DNA from: Lingula anatina
Lineage: Eukaryota > Brachiopoda > Lingulata > Lingulida > Lingulidae
Direction of reading: 5' to 3'
Length of the DNA stretch: 64,000 bases
Assembly: GCF_001039355.2 (NCBI RefSeq)
Contig: NW_019776019.1
Coordinates: forward strand, 73,567 to 137,566
Position 1 is the first letter of the stretch, and the number at the start of each line of letters is the position of its first letter. Positions 13,511 to 25,495 of the stretch are shown piece after piece. The notes below the pieces were generated by a model that worked only from the letters and a program-made list of their open reading frames with translations, ran no database searches and was not told the DNA's origin. Both the position numbers and the translations under genes were made by a program.

Positions 13511-16216
13511 GACAAAATACGTACATGCAGCTGCTTTCTGATATTCCTCATGGTCTGTACGCAGCACCTTAACGAAAGTTAGTTTCCATCACGATGTATA
13601 TCAAAACTGACAAGAAGCACGTTGCCTGTTTTAATAACGTGAGTTAATGCCATTCAGTCTGAAGTGAAATACTGGATGGGCAAAGAATCTATATATATGT
13701 ATTATATCATATGCAAATGAAAGCTAAGAGCTAACACATTTTTGTCTTCAAAAAAATCTGTTAACGCTTTGATCCGTGTGGTCTGAAACCTTTGTATGTA
13801 ATCCCTTACGTAATACTTCCTTCATCAAAGCCATGAATGCACCTCGTTACATGTGGGTCAAGTTTTTGACGTAATTCAACCACTTGTGTTCTACTAATGA
13901 ACACAATTACATTCACCGACGGTGCATTTGTACTTTTATAAATACTACATTATTATGTAAGAACCAACATCAAATCTAACAAAGAACCAATCTGCAGCAT
14001 TTGACTACCTACGAATGAACAGAATCAAATCCAGAGGAACTGTGCGACTGGCAGCTTGGCTGGTGGATGAAAATGAAAGTGAACCTCATTTTTGAAGTTC
14101 AAGAGGCGATCTATGGTTTTATACCTTATCCTAAGCGTTCTTACGTAAAATGAAAGTCCAAGGTGCTGTCGCTATCTATGAACTAAAAAAAAACCTCTTG
14201 TTCTTCGCTTTGTTTCGTCTTATTTCACAAAGCTTTTGTCTCATGGTCTCAAACACCTGACCCATAATAAAGTCAACATACCAAAGGATGAACCGAATTC
14301 GTCACTCATTCAGCCATAAAATAGCTTTGAAACTGCACCTTCTTCAAAGTTTTGGTCATTAATTGAGCTGTTTATCTGACCCACTTATCTGTCCCAGTTA
14401 TATACAGCACACAAAGCAAGCAGAAAATATCCGTTCAAATATCACTTTTTCGGGTAATATGAAACAATTTCCTTTTGTATTTCTCTTGGTCATATTATTT
14501 GAAATTGGTGGCATTTGGTCGGCTTTTGCAGCAAAATTTTGACTTCTAATGCATTCTTTAATACATTTCATCATACTGTTTTTCTTTTTAACACGATCTT
14601 ATTACTCATCAGATTTGCATATTTTCACAAGATTCACCTGGTTCAAACATCAAAGATGAATATCCATATCCTCTCAAGGAGAACTTACCGTGTCTGCCAT
14701 ACCGCTCGGAGGATGCTTTAGCTGTACGTACGAGACGCTGTTTTCCCACTGGGTCTCACAACTACAACTAAAACTTCGATTCCAGTTTATCTAGCATGAC
14801 TTCCAGAATAACGAATTACTGACTTCACATAACCATAAGCTAAAAAGAAATGCTATTACTTCCCCCCGGCTTCAAGTCTACAGAGAGTCGACTCAACATT
14901 GCTTCTGTCGATGCGTAACTCAATAAGTAATGTCCATTATGATATTAATGGGTCGTAGTTTTTATTCGATCAATTTATAAAGGGATGTGTTATGCCTAAT
15001 TTCATTTTGATTACACTTATTTTGAAGTAGGTCTATAGATGTGCGTACAAGTCAAAGGAAAATAACGCCGAGGAAATTGCCGCCACCGAGTAATTTGTTT
15101 TTGATTATGTAATTTAGTAACAGGTCAGGCGCACAGAGCGTTTGTACTTTTCGAGTTCGACGCCCTTTTTGACTTGCGCACGCATGTGCTGAACGAGAGC
15201 TAGCACAGACATACCAACATTCACACGCACGCGCACTCGCACTCTCTTACACATTCGCTCACACGAAAACGCGCACGCTTTCACTTTCAGTATGCATATA
15301 TCGCGTGTAAGTATGGAAACACGGTCAACGAGAAAAATGCACTTTACCTCTTTCTTTCAGTCTAGTAATCCTCCCAGATGCGATTCCCTTAGAGCAATAA
15401 CTTTTCCCACCCGAGCATAATTCTTCTCCTCTCCCTCCTTTTAGACTAATCCTGTGCAACGCCGAATTATTGCCGTTGATCCATCGCTGGTTGACGGCAC
15501 CAATGGAGGGGAGCAGAGCTTATTCCAAGGGGCGATCTATAATCTCCTCTGCGCTCTTCCGATCTGGAAGTAAACAGACGTCATGTATTGTCAGTACAAA
15601 CTCATTTACGAACTAAAAATCAATCCGGGGCTAGTGCACTGATTCCCCCTCCTAGAGTAACTGGCTCGATCTATTCTCTTAATATACCAGGGATTAAATG
15701 AAAGAGGAGGCGATTAAAACGAGATCCAAATAGAAACCAATCCCTGAAGCTCGTACTAAATAACCCGTTCTATTGCTACTGCCAAGAAAAAACTGCAAAT
15801 CGCAATGCTGTGCTTGACATGTGTCTTTTCTGTGAATTGAAAAACAAAGACAAAAAAGTTTTTTCATGAAAAATCAATATCGTACGGTACATTACACTGA
15901 TCAATTCACTCTTCTTTTTTCTCCGAATCAAATATGTATTCCAAGCCTGTGACAAACTAAATCGTGTTAAGGTCAAGTTAAATTCCAAACATCCTATATT
16001 CAGCGCCATAAGTTGGAAAGTAAATAAGATTATAAGCTGAAGATCTGAGGGGAATTGTATTCATTGATAAATAAACGGATTATAGAGGAGAATATTCCCA
16101 TTCCTAGAGATACGCCCCATGTGTTAACCAATCTGATATTGTTTTTATATCAGATTGACGCCACACTGACTATATGGAGTGTTCCCGTGGCTTTCTGTTT
16201 CTTAATATCTCGACAA
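13511..16216. other. Intergenic, no recognised gene
   Basis: Short open frames only. A cryptic CA/CG-rich simple stretch lies at about 15211-15285. Confidence 0.4.
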
Positions 16217-16396
16217 AGGCCCCATTATTCAGAAAAGGGTACTAACTAGTCCGAGGGTCAAATATGGCCGACCCACTTGAATACTTCTCCACGAGATATC
16301 TATTCAGTGTTTATTAACGGATTAGACGACAATCTTTGTAGTGGGTCGCCATATTTGACCCTCGGACTAGTTAGCCCCCTCTTCTGAATGGGGCCT
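16217..16396. mobile_element. MITE, family 1 (AGGCCCCATT terminus), copy 1
   Basis: The 180-bp element has imperfect terminal inverted repeats of about 60 bp. The left end starts AGGCCCCATT and continues to CTAACTAGTCCGAGGGTC. The right end reads GACCCTCGGACTAGTTAG and ends GAATGGGGCCT. It has no coding capacity. The 2-bp flanks are AA on both sides. The interior is shared, in inverse orientation, with the copy at 47861-48025. Confidence 0.85.
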
Positions 16397-17365
16397 AAGT
16401 CTCCTTCCATTACGATTTCATTTTATGTGACATTCACTCCAGTACCAATTTATGATGTATTCTAGAAGCAGTATTTCATTGGCTTTCTTTGTTTCTACGC
16501 CTAGAATAAGGTTTCTGGCAGAAAGCGCTCGTTATTTTATATTTGTTTGGTCGTTTGGCCTGTTTACAGATCAGATTAATAATACGAATTATGGTGGCAA
16601 CTGGACGTCCAGACAAACGCATGTTCAAGTCTTCCAAGCCAGGATTTTCCAAAAAAATACTCATATTTAACGAATTTTTACGGGGCAAACGGCATTTTCT
16701 CCCGCATAACCAACCATTAATCTTCCTTATCTGAAACTGGCCATAGCTCTGTAAAATTTTGGAGAAAGTAAAATATAAAAAAAAAACGTGCTTTAGAGCA
16801 GTTTTTTGCAGATACACCATTCCATGACTCGAGTTATCGCGAGACTCGCCGTGACCCGCTTTATTTTCAATCTGTGTCAATATGGCTGACTACCGGGGCT
16901 GGACAGGGGATGGTGGATATAATTGTTTTACGCGATACTGATTAAGCTCCGAAAGTTAGCTACCTTAGTGACGAAACGCCATGCACCTTTAAGCAGAAAC
17001 AAGCGTTGAATCTGTTGAATGTTTTGTATGTAAAATCTTTTACTTTTTCATCTCCATCATGACAAAACTAAACAAGCAAAAAAACATATTTTGCTGTGAC
17101 AATTTTGCTATCTCCCGGCAAAAAATTACATGTCAGGCCCAGAAATGTGCTGTTGTCACGCAATCGCAGAAAATCAACCCTAGCCCGAGGGAACAGGGCC
17201 AAGCACCTGCTGCAGTCTTCTAGCTTTCCTTCCTGTTCCATGTTTTCATTGGTGTTGGTATATTCTGAGTCTGTTTGTAATAGCTAGATAATAAGTTAGC
17301 AAAATATATCGAGCTTCGATATCAAAGCCAGATTATAACGTTGTCACAAAAAAAAAAAAACAAAC
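16397..17365. other. Intergenic, no recognised gene
   Basis: A minus-strand frame of 134 codons (16476-16880) is open but resembles nothing known and shows no domain. I regard it as chance. Confidence 0.4.
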
Positions 17366-17738
17366 AATATTTATAACGGATGCTCTTGTAATTCAAAGAT
17401 GATACGTTATTTTTTGCGCTAACCGGAAATCAAAATAAGATCTAGAAAATGAATTTGTCGAACTCCTAATAAGGATCGACTTCTTCTTAAAAGGTTTCTG
17501 TGTTTCTTTGCTTTCCTCGCAATTGCTGCTCAGCATCCCCATTAGAACTAANAATATTTATAACGGATGCCCTTGTAATTCAAAGATGATACGTTATTTT
17601 TTGCGCTAACCGAAAATCAAAATAAGATCTAGAAAATGAATTTGTCGAACTCCTAATAAGGATCGACTTCTTCTTAAAAGGTTTCTGTGTTTCTTTGCTT
17701 TCCTCGCAATTGCTGCTCAGCATCCCCATTAGAACTAA
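17366..17738. repeat. Direct duplication of 186 bp joined at a single N
   Basis: Copy 1 (17366-17551) and copy 2 (17553-17738) differ at about two positions (GCTCTT/GCCCTT and CCGGAAATC/CCGAAAATC). The N at 17552 sits exactly at the junction. This pattern fits two overlapping contigs or haplotypes joined without merging, although a real tandem duplication is possible. Confidence 0.9.
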
Positions 17739-18159
17739 TTAGTTCGTCTTACGATATATTTTCACTAATGTAAAACTAATTAAGCTCAAAGGGGTTGGTT
17801 AAGAGGTTGACATTACATGATTGTATGACGTGCACGGTTTCAAGAATTTTTTTAAGGACGCTGGAATGATTAGTAGTGTCTTGGGGACAGCGCCGTCTTC
17901 AGCGTGTTTATCCTCGTGTCTTTACAGACTTGCAGTATGAAACAGGAAACCGCGTCTAGGAGAGCGTGAGGGCTTTTGGGGTTTGGTGTAGTAATGCGTG
18001 TGATTGCAGTTTGCTTTAATGCCCACTGTATTTTCAAAGTTTTAAAGATATAATCAAACCGAATATAACAGTAAGAAGAAGAAGTTATACAAAGAAATAT
18101 GTGAGGATAAAGCTTTTTTTCAATGCCTACAAAAAACTAGAAAAGCACTCCGAGAGCGC

Positions 18160-18372
18160 AGTCCTCCGCCAAGGCATTTTTGATTATTATTGATTACTGA
18201 TTGATTACTGATCCGGATCACCACCAAAAACTTATCATTTCTACCTTGGTCCACTTCTGACAGTTCCTGAAAATTTCATCAAAATCGGTCCATAACTTTT
18301 TGAGTTATGTTGATGACAGACAAACAGACAAACAAACAGGCGTGAAAACATAACCTCCTTGGCGGAGGTAAC
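18160..18372. mobile_element. SINE-like dispersed repeat with CCTCCGCCAAGG ends
   Basis: The element opens with CCTCCGCCAAGG and closes with CCTTGGCGGAGGTAA, its inverted counterpart. The core GAAAATTTCATCAAAATC, then CATAACTTTTTGAGTTAT and a run of ACAAACAGACAAA, is a pattern I recognise from intergenic DNA of many marine invertebrates. A more diverged copy with GAAAATTTCATGAAAATC lies in an intron at 57617-57875. No coding capacity. The class (SINE core or MITE) is uncertain. Confidence 0.75.
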
Positions 18373-21147
18373 AATAAAACAAGATGTTAACAGTGGGTGA
18401 GAAGTGAGTTGAGGTTTGTCTTAATGAACGAAGCATTAGACACAGGTTAGACATCAGTGAAATTTAGTATTCTCCGGCATCAATTCCTCACTTAACTTTA
18501 TATGAATGTTATTAATTTTGTTTCCCTGTAATTTTTTCATCTTGGCATGCAATCTCTGCTTCGTCATGCATAGTTTTACCTCGAGACGTGAGTAACACAC
18601 GAGAGATGACTGAATGTAGTAACGAGCTGCTGCCCGTATTCCCCTCACTGTCAGCTGCAGATGTTACGGTTTTTACATTACGTAACATGCAAGAATAAAT
18701 CAAATCCCTTATGATTGTGTGCGAGCTTTGAGACCCGCACGTTGGAGGGATATATAATCTCTATGACGGCCCACGCCAAAAAATCATATTCTTTTCCTGT
18801 GTACGGTCCAATATAACCATGCATAATTGCATATATTACACAAGTCCATATGAGCTACACGTTTAGTTTTTGTACCATATCTAGACACATCATCACTTTT
18901 TAATGGGTACTAGGACATGTATACAGCGTATTTTGCTCAGATGTTTGAGGAAGGCTGCCATAGACTATAACTTCTCAACAAGAGGGTCTGAAAATTCAGT
19001 TTTATGCAACCTTTCAACATTTGAGTAGAAAACCCTTGGGTTTTAGGATTAGATAGTGATTAGATAATGTCAGTAGATACAGTGGGACACAGTATCTTGG
19101 TTTTTGTACAGAAATATTTTTTCAAAGGGCGTTTTAGGTTTATCTTAGGGCCAACCAATGGAAACAACCGTATATCACTACACACAAATGTCAAAGGACG
19201 ACAAAGAATTCAATTAAAAATCAAAACCGGCCACCTGTAAAGTAATACTGTTGGTGGTCCCGTGAACCTCTGCTGGGATCGAAAGTTCTTATATCTCCGT
19301 CTATTATTAAAACCTGAAACATAAATGTACGCATTTCTCTGCAAAGAACTTGTGATATGGGTGCATGATGATTACATAAAATCTCGTCATAAAAATTCCA
19401 TAAATGGTCGGTCCCGAGGTAATAATTAAGAAATCCGTAAGTTCCCATGGACCCCAGATACAAAAAAACAGAGAAATGTTTGACTTATTAATCAAGGACA
19501 AATACGGTCACTACAGTAAAAATCCGCGTCACAGTTAATTAGGTTTTAATCTCACGGTCTTGCTTTCAAACCGAAATGAAAAGAAGAAATCGGATATAAA
19601 CCTTTGTGATCCTCTACTTTTGTGGTAGGCCCAATTCTTGGCAATTTCAACCGAAGATAATTACATGTAGTCGTCGATAACAGACAATTGCTTCATCTGA
19701 TGTAATCCTCGTGGTATATAAGGGGTGGTGTTAATGCGGAATCATTATCCGAAAACCATCTAATTTTTCGGAAACAGAGTTCAATGCGTAACACACGCAG
19801 ACTTCTTGGTCTGAATTGTGGGACAATACTAAACCGTTTTGGCACGGGATTGGACAGAAGCTTCAGTTCAATTAAGTCTCCCTTGAGTGAAATTTGTTAA
19901 AGGTGTAGCAGAAATCTGATTTCGAATGGTATATCGTTACTTCAATCGTTTGAAAAATGAGTACCATTGAGTTTTTTTTTATCATGCCTTGCATCGCCTA
20001 CCGCCTTAACGCCACTGCGCGCAAACGAACCTACCTGTAGGGGTTCCATTCCTAACCACTGTGAATATTGGCTGATTGTTTTTTACACAGAAGAAAAAGA
20101 TCAGGTTAATTAACCAAGGTATTTTACAAATTGTAGACATTTACACTTTTTTCTAGGTCAAGCAATTTTTACAGATACAAATAGAATTTCCTGCTCGATG
20201 AGTGTGGGCAGTAGAAATCTTATCACCACAACTTAAGTATCTATACATACTGTCTTTATTTTCATTTAATAAAGGAGTCGAATGCTGTTGAGAATTGTGA
20301 TGAAATTAATATTTACCGGAAGTAAAAGACACATGTATCTGATTCTTTGTTTCCAATCCGCCAGGTTGTATCCAATGAAATTATACTAATTTCTACTTTC
20401 CAAACAGGTGTCTTTGTACGCAGACTTTCAACTGTTGTACAATTTCTGGCTTGTGTATCAAGAATGTAATGGGCGGTTGCATTATGAAATGGTCGAGGAG
20501 GTGGGTGTGTTAGGCTAATGTAGTGGAGACCTACATGGACTGTATGTTATATTTGATTACTGTGATACTCGTACATGCAGGTATGGAGGACGATCTGACA
20601 TTATCACCGCACAGCGCTAATGGAAGGAACTCGGCTAGAATTGTTTACAATAGTTTATCTGGATTCGGTTTCAGATTCAGGAGAAACAATCATTAATGTC
20701 ATTAAATTTACATTGTTGCGAATTGTTGCAAAACGATGCACAAGTCAGGGTAATCTGCAGTCATCAAAACCTCATTAATATTGCGTCAACAGGAAATTGA
20801 CAGTACTTCATCAAAGATCACAAAAATGTCTCACTCTGCTTCAGTTCAGTCAATACCTTTAACATTCGACATCGATAACTCCCATCCTCGAGATGTATTG
20901 CTCTTCCTTTATGACACAAACAACAGTCTGTAATTATTACAGTACAAAAATTTGACTTTTATTTGTTTCTTCCCATCTAGTAAGCGTCCAGGCAAGCGCC
21001 CTGGGGAGACAGACTTTTCTGGGGTTTCGAAAATTGAATGTATTTTCTGACACAGCGTATGAATAACCAATTGTGTTGAAATTGGAAGCAACCTAACATT
21101 TGAGGGAAATTCCCTCTGTGGATAAATGTTATTGTCCCGCGGGCTTA
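18373..21147. other. Intergenic, no recognised gene
   Basis: Only short open frames. No repeat family was recognised. Confidence 0.4.
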
Positions 21148-21378
21148 AGAACGCATTCAGAGTCACAGATCGTACTAGCTGGGTCGCTCCAACTCTACAA
21201 GGAATTCTCGCTAAAGTGCAAACAGTGGAATCAGCTTACTTGTCTGACACAGCTCCCCGAGCTGGTTGGGGAAAAAACTGTGCTGATTAAGCCGATTCCA
21301 CTGACTGTACTTCAGCGAGATTCCCAAATTGATTTGGACCGACCCAGCTAGTGCGATGTGTGAATCTGAATGGGGTCT
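21148..21378. mobile_element. Foldback MITE, family 2, TA target site
   Basis: The 231-bp element is palindromic over nearly its full length. The left arm begins AGAACGCATTCAGAGTCACA and runs through ACTAGCTGGGTCG, AGTGGAATCAGCTTA and TGTCTGACACAGCT. The right arm carries AGCTGGTTGGGG, TAAGCCGATTCCACT, CGACCCAGCTAGT and ends TGAATGGGGTCT. TA flanks both ends (21146-21147 and 21379-21380), the target duplication typical of Tc1/mariner-type elements. There is no coding capacity. An RNA copy would form a long hairpin. Confidence 0.88.
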
Positions 21379-21380
21379 TA

Positions 21381-23740
21381 ATGTTCTCGTTCACTTAGTC
21401 TACCAAAACAGATTTTAGTCAACAATGAATTCATATCGATTTTAATGGTGAATTTCGCCAGTACGCTTATAAAATATTCTGAAACTTACAGCATATCTAA
21501 CCCATTTCAGTACAAAAGGTGCTAGTCAACAACGGATGGCAAAGTATTTTGTGAAGTACTTCAACTCCTTAGGGCCTTGACCTCACATACTTTATAAGTA
21601 GACCACGGCGTCTGTCTGGTGACATTTCGCTGTATCATTCGATTAACCTCCTGATAGCATAAGTGCGTCGCTACACGTGATTCAACTGTCGGTCTGATGA
21701 ATTTAACAGTAAATTACCACAAATATTTGTGTATCTACATGTCATCGAAGGCCAAAGCCCTAAACAGTTACACGTACTTAACAAATACATAACATAGCCC
21801 ATGGAAAAGTTCCAGTGGGCTTTAATTTTCTTTAAACGTTGATAAAAACTTTACGACATTTAAACTGTTTCCCCGAAAGCAATTTTGTTCAATTCAATTC
21901 ACGGCAGGTCCTCTTTTTCGTTGCAATAGAAAAACACCTACGAGAAAGCTGCGCTTGAAACAAATTACACTTTTGCAGTCGAAGGCTACCCTTCTAGAAT
22001 AACAAAAAAAGACACATTTCCTCTAGTTTTTCTATCTGATTGAGCCTTTTCAATTACTAATTGGTGTTTTGTCGTCAAACCTCTAATCTCGAAAACTCTG
22101 ACATGCTAATACAAGTTAAGTGGTATTCGTTTTTCACTTCAAGGGAAGAAAGCGAAAATGCCGTTTAATCATCAGTTTTCAGAAAAAAAAACATTTTTTT
22201 CAAAGCCCCGGCGGTACAAAACCTTTTGACTATCACCTACGCTGTACACGGACAATACAAGAGCAATGGAAGGGACGACTGATGGGTTTCTTCGAGGGAA
22301 AGGCAGTCAAGTGCTTTCCTGAAATTAAGCGCCATTATTCCATTTGTTCAAATCGGCGTGAGGGCCGCTTGTACTTTAAGTGCAAGAAGACTTTATCCAC
22401 ATGCCTTTTAGTCTAAACGACGCAAGTGATTTGCCAAGAGAGGTGGAACAAGCAGAGGAATTAAGAACATCATGTTGTGTACGCCCTTAAGTCGTTCACC
22501 ATTAGCTTGAAAGAATCTTGCAGAGGGACGTGGTTTTCTCACAGCTGGTTCTGACCTAAGGTCCCCTAATAAAATAACCAGACACGTGTGTGTTTTTTAT
22601 TAAATAAACAAAACTGAAACGGTGTGAATTTTTCCAATTGTTGTTGCCAGGTATATCGAACCAAATGCCAATGAACTGATTTTTCCAGTTTCCTTCTTCC
22701 ACAGGTATGTAACGTGGGAGTCACTCCCCTCGACATTTAATTGGCCTTAAAGTTGGCACGCTGTCGCGCCTGCTAATGTTGCATTCATAGAGTATGTTTT
22801 CTGGTGATACTAAATTAAGCAAAGAATGAAAAAAACGACGGGTAGAAAGAGAAAGATTTTTAATAAATGAAGCTGACCTTTTGAAATCTTGGCCTGTCTC
22901 CATAGCAGGTGATTTTCGGTTCATTAAATTGCGTCTGTCACCCACATGTTATTTCTTCTATAATGATTTTAATTTTGATGGATAACTATCTCTACGACAT
23001 AAATTCTGAATGATCCTTTGGTCGATTTTTTTAACAATAACGCACACAGGGTCGGAATACAAAGGAACCTCCGCAACCAACAATTGTGCTCATTTTTTTC
23101 CGCGGTCGTCTTCTGTTTGCACATATTTGTTTTCCCTTTTGGATATTTGACCATCAAACAGTTACCCAGTTCATTTGCATTGATCACATATTATCACTGA
23201 TTGCAAATCATTTGTCCAATTTCACGGTCTTCCTGAGCTAAATATAGATTGGAAAACAGCATGAAATGTCATTGACACAGCTCAATTAGCTATTCTAACC
23301 GAATAAGCCATGCCTGGTCTAGATTTCCGATTTCACTAATGTAACATCGACCAACTTATCATTTTACGCTATTAGATAACGACCCAATAATTAAAATGTT
23401 TCCTGTGCAACTAACGTGATGACGTAAACAGAATTAATTATTTTCAACAATATCTAATAAACAAAAGACGATCCGCACAAATGTACCAGCTCTTCGCCGG
23501 CTAAAATTCTACTACAGTATGTACTGTTATATTGCAAGACTGTAAAATCCGTATATGTTGATATTGCGGGACCATGCACTACCAGCAAGATATGATGCAA
23601 GAAATAAGTCCAGCGATTTCGAATAGGACGAAAATAAAGCAAATTACTCTAAATGCGGCATCTGTTTAAAATCAACTGTTTCAGTGTAGGCTATTCTTTC
23701 AACGCAGTTAATGCCTTTTTGACTGGAATCCACTTGCCCC
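21381..23740. other. Intergenic, no recognised gene
   Basis: A plus-strand frame at 22120-22416 (98 codons) has no recognisable domain. I see nothing else. Confidence 0.4.
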
Positions 23741-23780
23741 CCCCCCCCCTCGCCAACACACAAACACACACGCGCGCACG

Positions 23781-23821
<41 letters not shown>
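23741..23821. repeat. Poly-C followed by (CA)n microsatellite
   Basis: A run of eleven Cs is followed within a few bases by a (CA/CG)n tract of about 65 bp. Open frames on both strands across it are repeat artefacts. Confidence 0.95.
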
Positions 23822-23823
<2 letters not shown>

Positions 23824-24525
23824 CAAACTGATAATGTTAATGTACAATAAACTCAATACATAAATATTGGGGTGAACCTTTATATACGGTGTCACGTCCG
23901 TGAGCTCTGCGTCTAAGCTTTATAATTCACGGAATAATGCAACATGACCTTTTGATAAACTTATGTGTACTGTCTACAACATTATCTAAATGAAACCTGA
24001 GCTTGAGCTTGGGTAATGTTGGTTTATTCTGAATAAAACTTGCACGCCGAAATATAGCGCGTTTCGATTTTTACATGTAGTTGGTTTTGCCCGAAACACG
24101 ACCCATTCCAAATTGAAGTTCTCTGAGATATGAACTAATACCTACAACAACATGACTATCAATTTACGCCTAAAATAATTCAGTCCCAAGAAAAACAAAT
24201 GGCTAATTTATACAGCTCTATAATAGACAATGTCTGATGTATCACTGCATCTACAACAACTAATCACCAGAATCAATTCAATCACAATTTCATTATCTAT
24301 TTAGTTTCAAACCATTACGTATAAGTCCTGCCAGATCCTAGATGGCTGTACGTCAAGCGGGCTGTCAAGCTTTGGCAAGGTATTCAATAAAACAAGTTGC
24401 GTTCCCAGTAGAACATTTTTTCTTGGCTGTGGGTTATCTTGGGTACTGAAAGTACGAAGTGCGACTGCGCCAACTTCTCTTCACCGAAAACTGTTTTGTC
24501 ACGATACCATACTGATATATATAAC

Positions 24526-24538
24526 TTATAATAACTTA
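24526..24538. repeat. Target-site duplication, left copy
   Basis: TTATAATAACTTA here is repeated exactly at 25483-25495, at the two edges of the Penelope-like element. Confidence 0.8.
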
Positions 24539-24656
24539 AATATGAAAATTCTCAGACACAAGCCTAAAATTTTCCGTACCGTTAGCTTACGGCCAACCTG
24601 GTCGAAGGCCTTCATCAGACTGACGTGAGTAGTTGTTCACACTTACTGACCGCTAG
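24538..24656 (-). repeat. Penelope-type terminal repeat, 3' copy
   Basis: On the minus strand this reads CTAGCGGTCAGTAAGTG through to TCTGAGAATTTTCATATTT. It is the inverted partner of 25330-25448. The stop codon TAA of the endonuclease frame (24643-24645) lies inside it. It contains CTGATGA, then GGCC separated by 12 bases from a second GGCC, then GTAA. This is reminiscent of the hammerhead ribozyme core (CUGAUGA, stem II, GAAA) known from such repeats, but with a changed core and no convincing stem I. Confidence 0.85.
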
Positions 24657-25329
24657 GAGGTATAGCGGCCAGGACCCTCTTATAAATGTCAGGTAGATCA
24701 ACCCCCCCGTCCCTATTCATGGGTGGCTGGTGTCGGCTGATGTTGATAGCCTCTCGTATTTTTCGCGGGATGTCGGATGATTCAGATTCAAGAATCTTAG
24801 TTGAATTCCAATCTATACTGTGGCCGGTGTCTATTACATGTTCAGAAATGGCAGAGCTGGTATTGCCTATAGTCACTGATTTCCTGTGTTCATTCACCCT
24901 GATCTTCAACTGTCTACCTGTCTCACCAATGTAAAAGGAATTACAGTCATGGCAATTGATCCTGTATATTGTCCCACAACGGTGATCTTGGGGGGTTTTG
25001 TCCTTTGGTGCCACTAGGTGTTGTTTCAATGTGCACTGAGGTCTAAAAGCTGTGTTGACACTGTGCTTCTTGTAGATCCTGCACACTTTCTCTGAAATTC
25101 CTTTACAATAAGGGAGGATCACTAGCTGTTTTTTTCCGACTGTATCTGTTGGCTCACAGTTAGTTACTGCTGTCTTATCCTGGCGAAGTTTGGTCTTTAG
25201 AGCCCAAGGTGGGTAACCACACATCAAGAGAGCCTCATCTAGTGTCTTGTTCTCCAAGGTCTTGTCTTCCTCATTAGTCACGATCGTGTTGCACCTGTGT
25301 TTTAGAGTTCTTAACCTGTGTTTTAGAGT
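24643..25329 (-). pseudogene. Penelope-like polyprotein fragment, GIY-YIG endonuclease
   Basis: The minus-strand frame is open from 25329 (a stop lies just upstream, inside the inverted repeat) to the TAA at 24643-24645, about 228 codons. It has no ATG at its head and starts in the middle of the ancestral protein. The N-terminal part (TLKHR, then TNEEDKTLENKTLDEALLMC and GYPPW) resembles the linker after the reverse transcriptase. The centre has TIYRINCHDCNSFYIGETGR, the GIY-YIG-like motif with a CxxC pair, followed by IRVNEHR. The tail NRDGGVDLPDIYKR is typical of these elements. A 21-bp direct duplication encodes TLKHR twice at the 5' boundary. The frame has no stops inside, but the reverse transcriptase is missing, so it is a dead fragment. 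The family is assigned from motifs without a database search. Confidence 0.85.
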
Positions 25330-25448
25330 CTAGCGGTCAGTGAGTGTGAACAACTACTCACGTCAGTCTGATGAAGGCCTTCGACCAGGTTGGCCGTAAG
25401 CTAACGGTACGGAAAATTTTAGGCTTGTGTCTGAGAATTTTCATATTT
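25330..25448 (+). repeat. Penelope-type terminal repeat, inverted 5' copy
   Basis: The plus strand reads CTAGCGGTCAGTGAGTG through to TCTGAGAATTTTCATATTT, the inverse of 24538-24656, with TGA in place of TAA at the former stop-codon position. The same CTGATGA and GGCC features are present. Confidence 0.9.
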
Positions 25449-25482
25449 ATCCAACAACCAAGCTAATGAACCTTTTTGCTCA

Positions 25483-25495
25483 TTATAATAACTTA
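25483..25495. repeat. Target-site duplication, right copy
   Basis: TTATAATAACTTA, identical to 24526-24538. Confidence 0.8.

Larger units (their letters stand above)
24539..25482 (-). mobile_element. 5'-truncated Penelope-like retroelement insertion
   Basis: The 944-bp insertion is flanked by a perfect 13-bp direct repeat (TTATAATAACTTA). It consists of a 119-bp repeat, the 3' end of a minus-strand open frame encoding a GIY-YIG endonuclease-type domain, the same 119-bp repeat inverted, and 34 bp of further sequence. Penelope-like elements are known for a reverse transcriptase followed by a GIY-YIG endonuclease, for LTR-like repeats that may be inverted, and for frequent 5' truncation. Here the reverse transcriptase is absent, so this copy cannot be autonomous. 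High identity of the two repeats (I see one difference) suggests a fairly young insertion. Confidence 0.85.

Noticed and set aside
16476-16880. Minus-strand 134-codon open frame
   Set aside because: No recognisable motif. A frame of this length is expected occasionally in 64 kb read six ways.
24686-24934. Plus-strand frame opposite the Penelope-like fragment
   Set aside because: Shadow of the minus-strand endonuclease frame.
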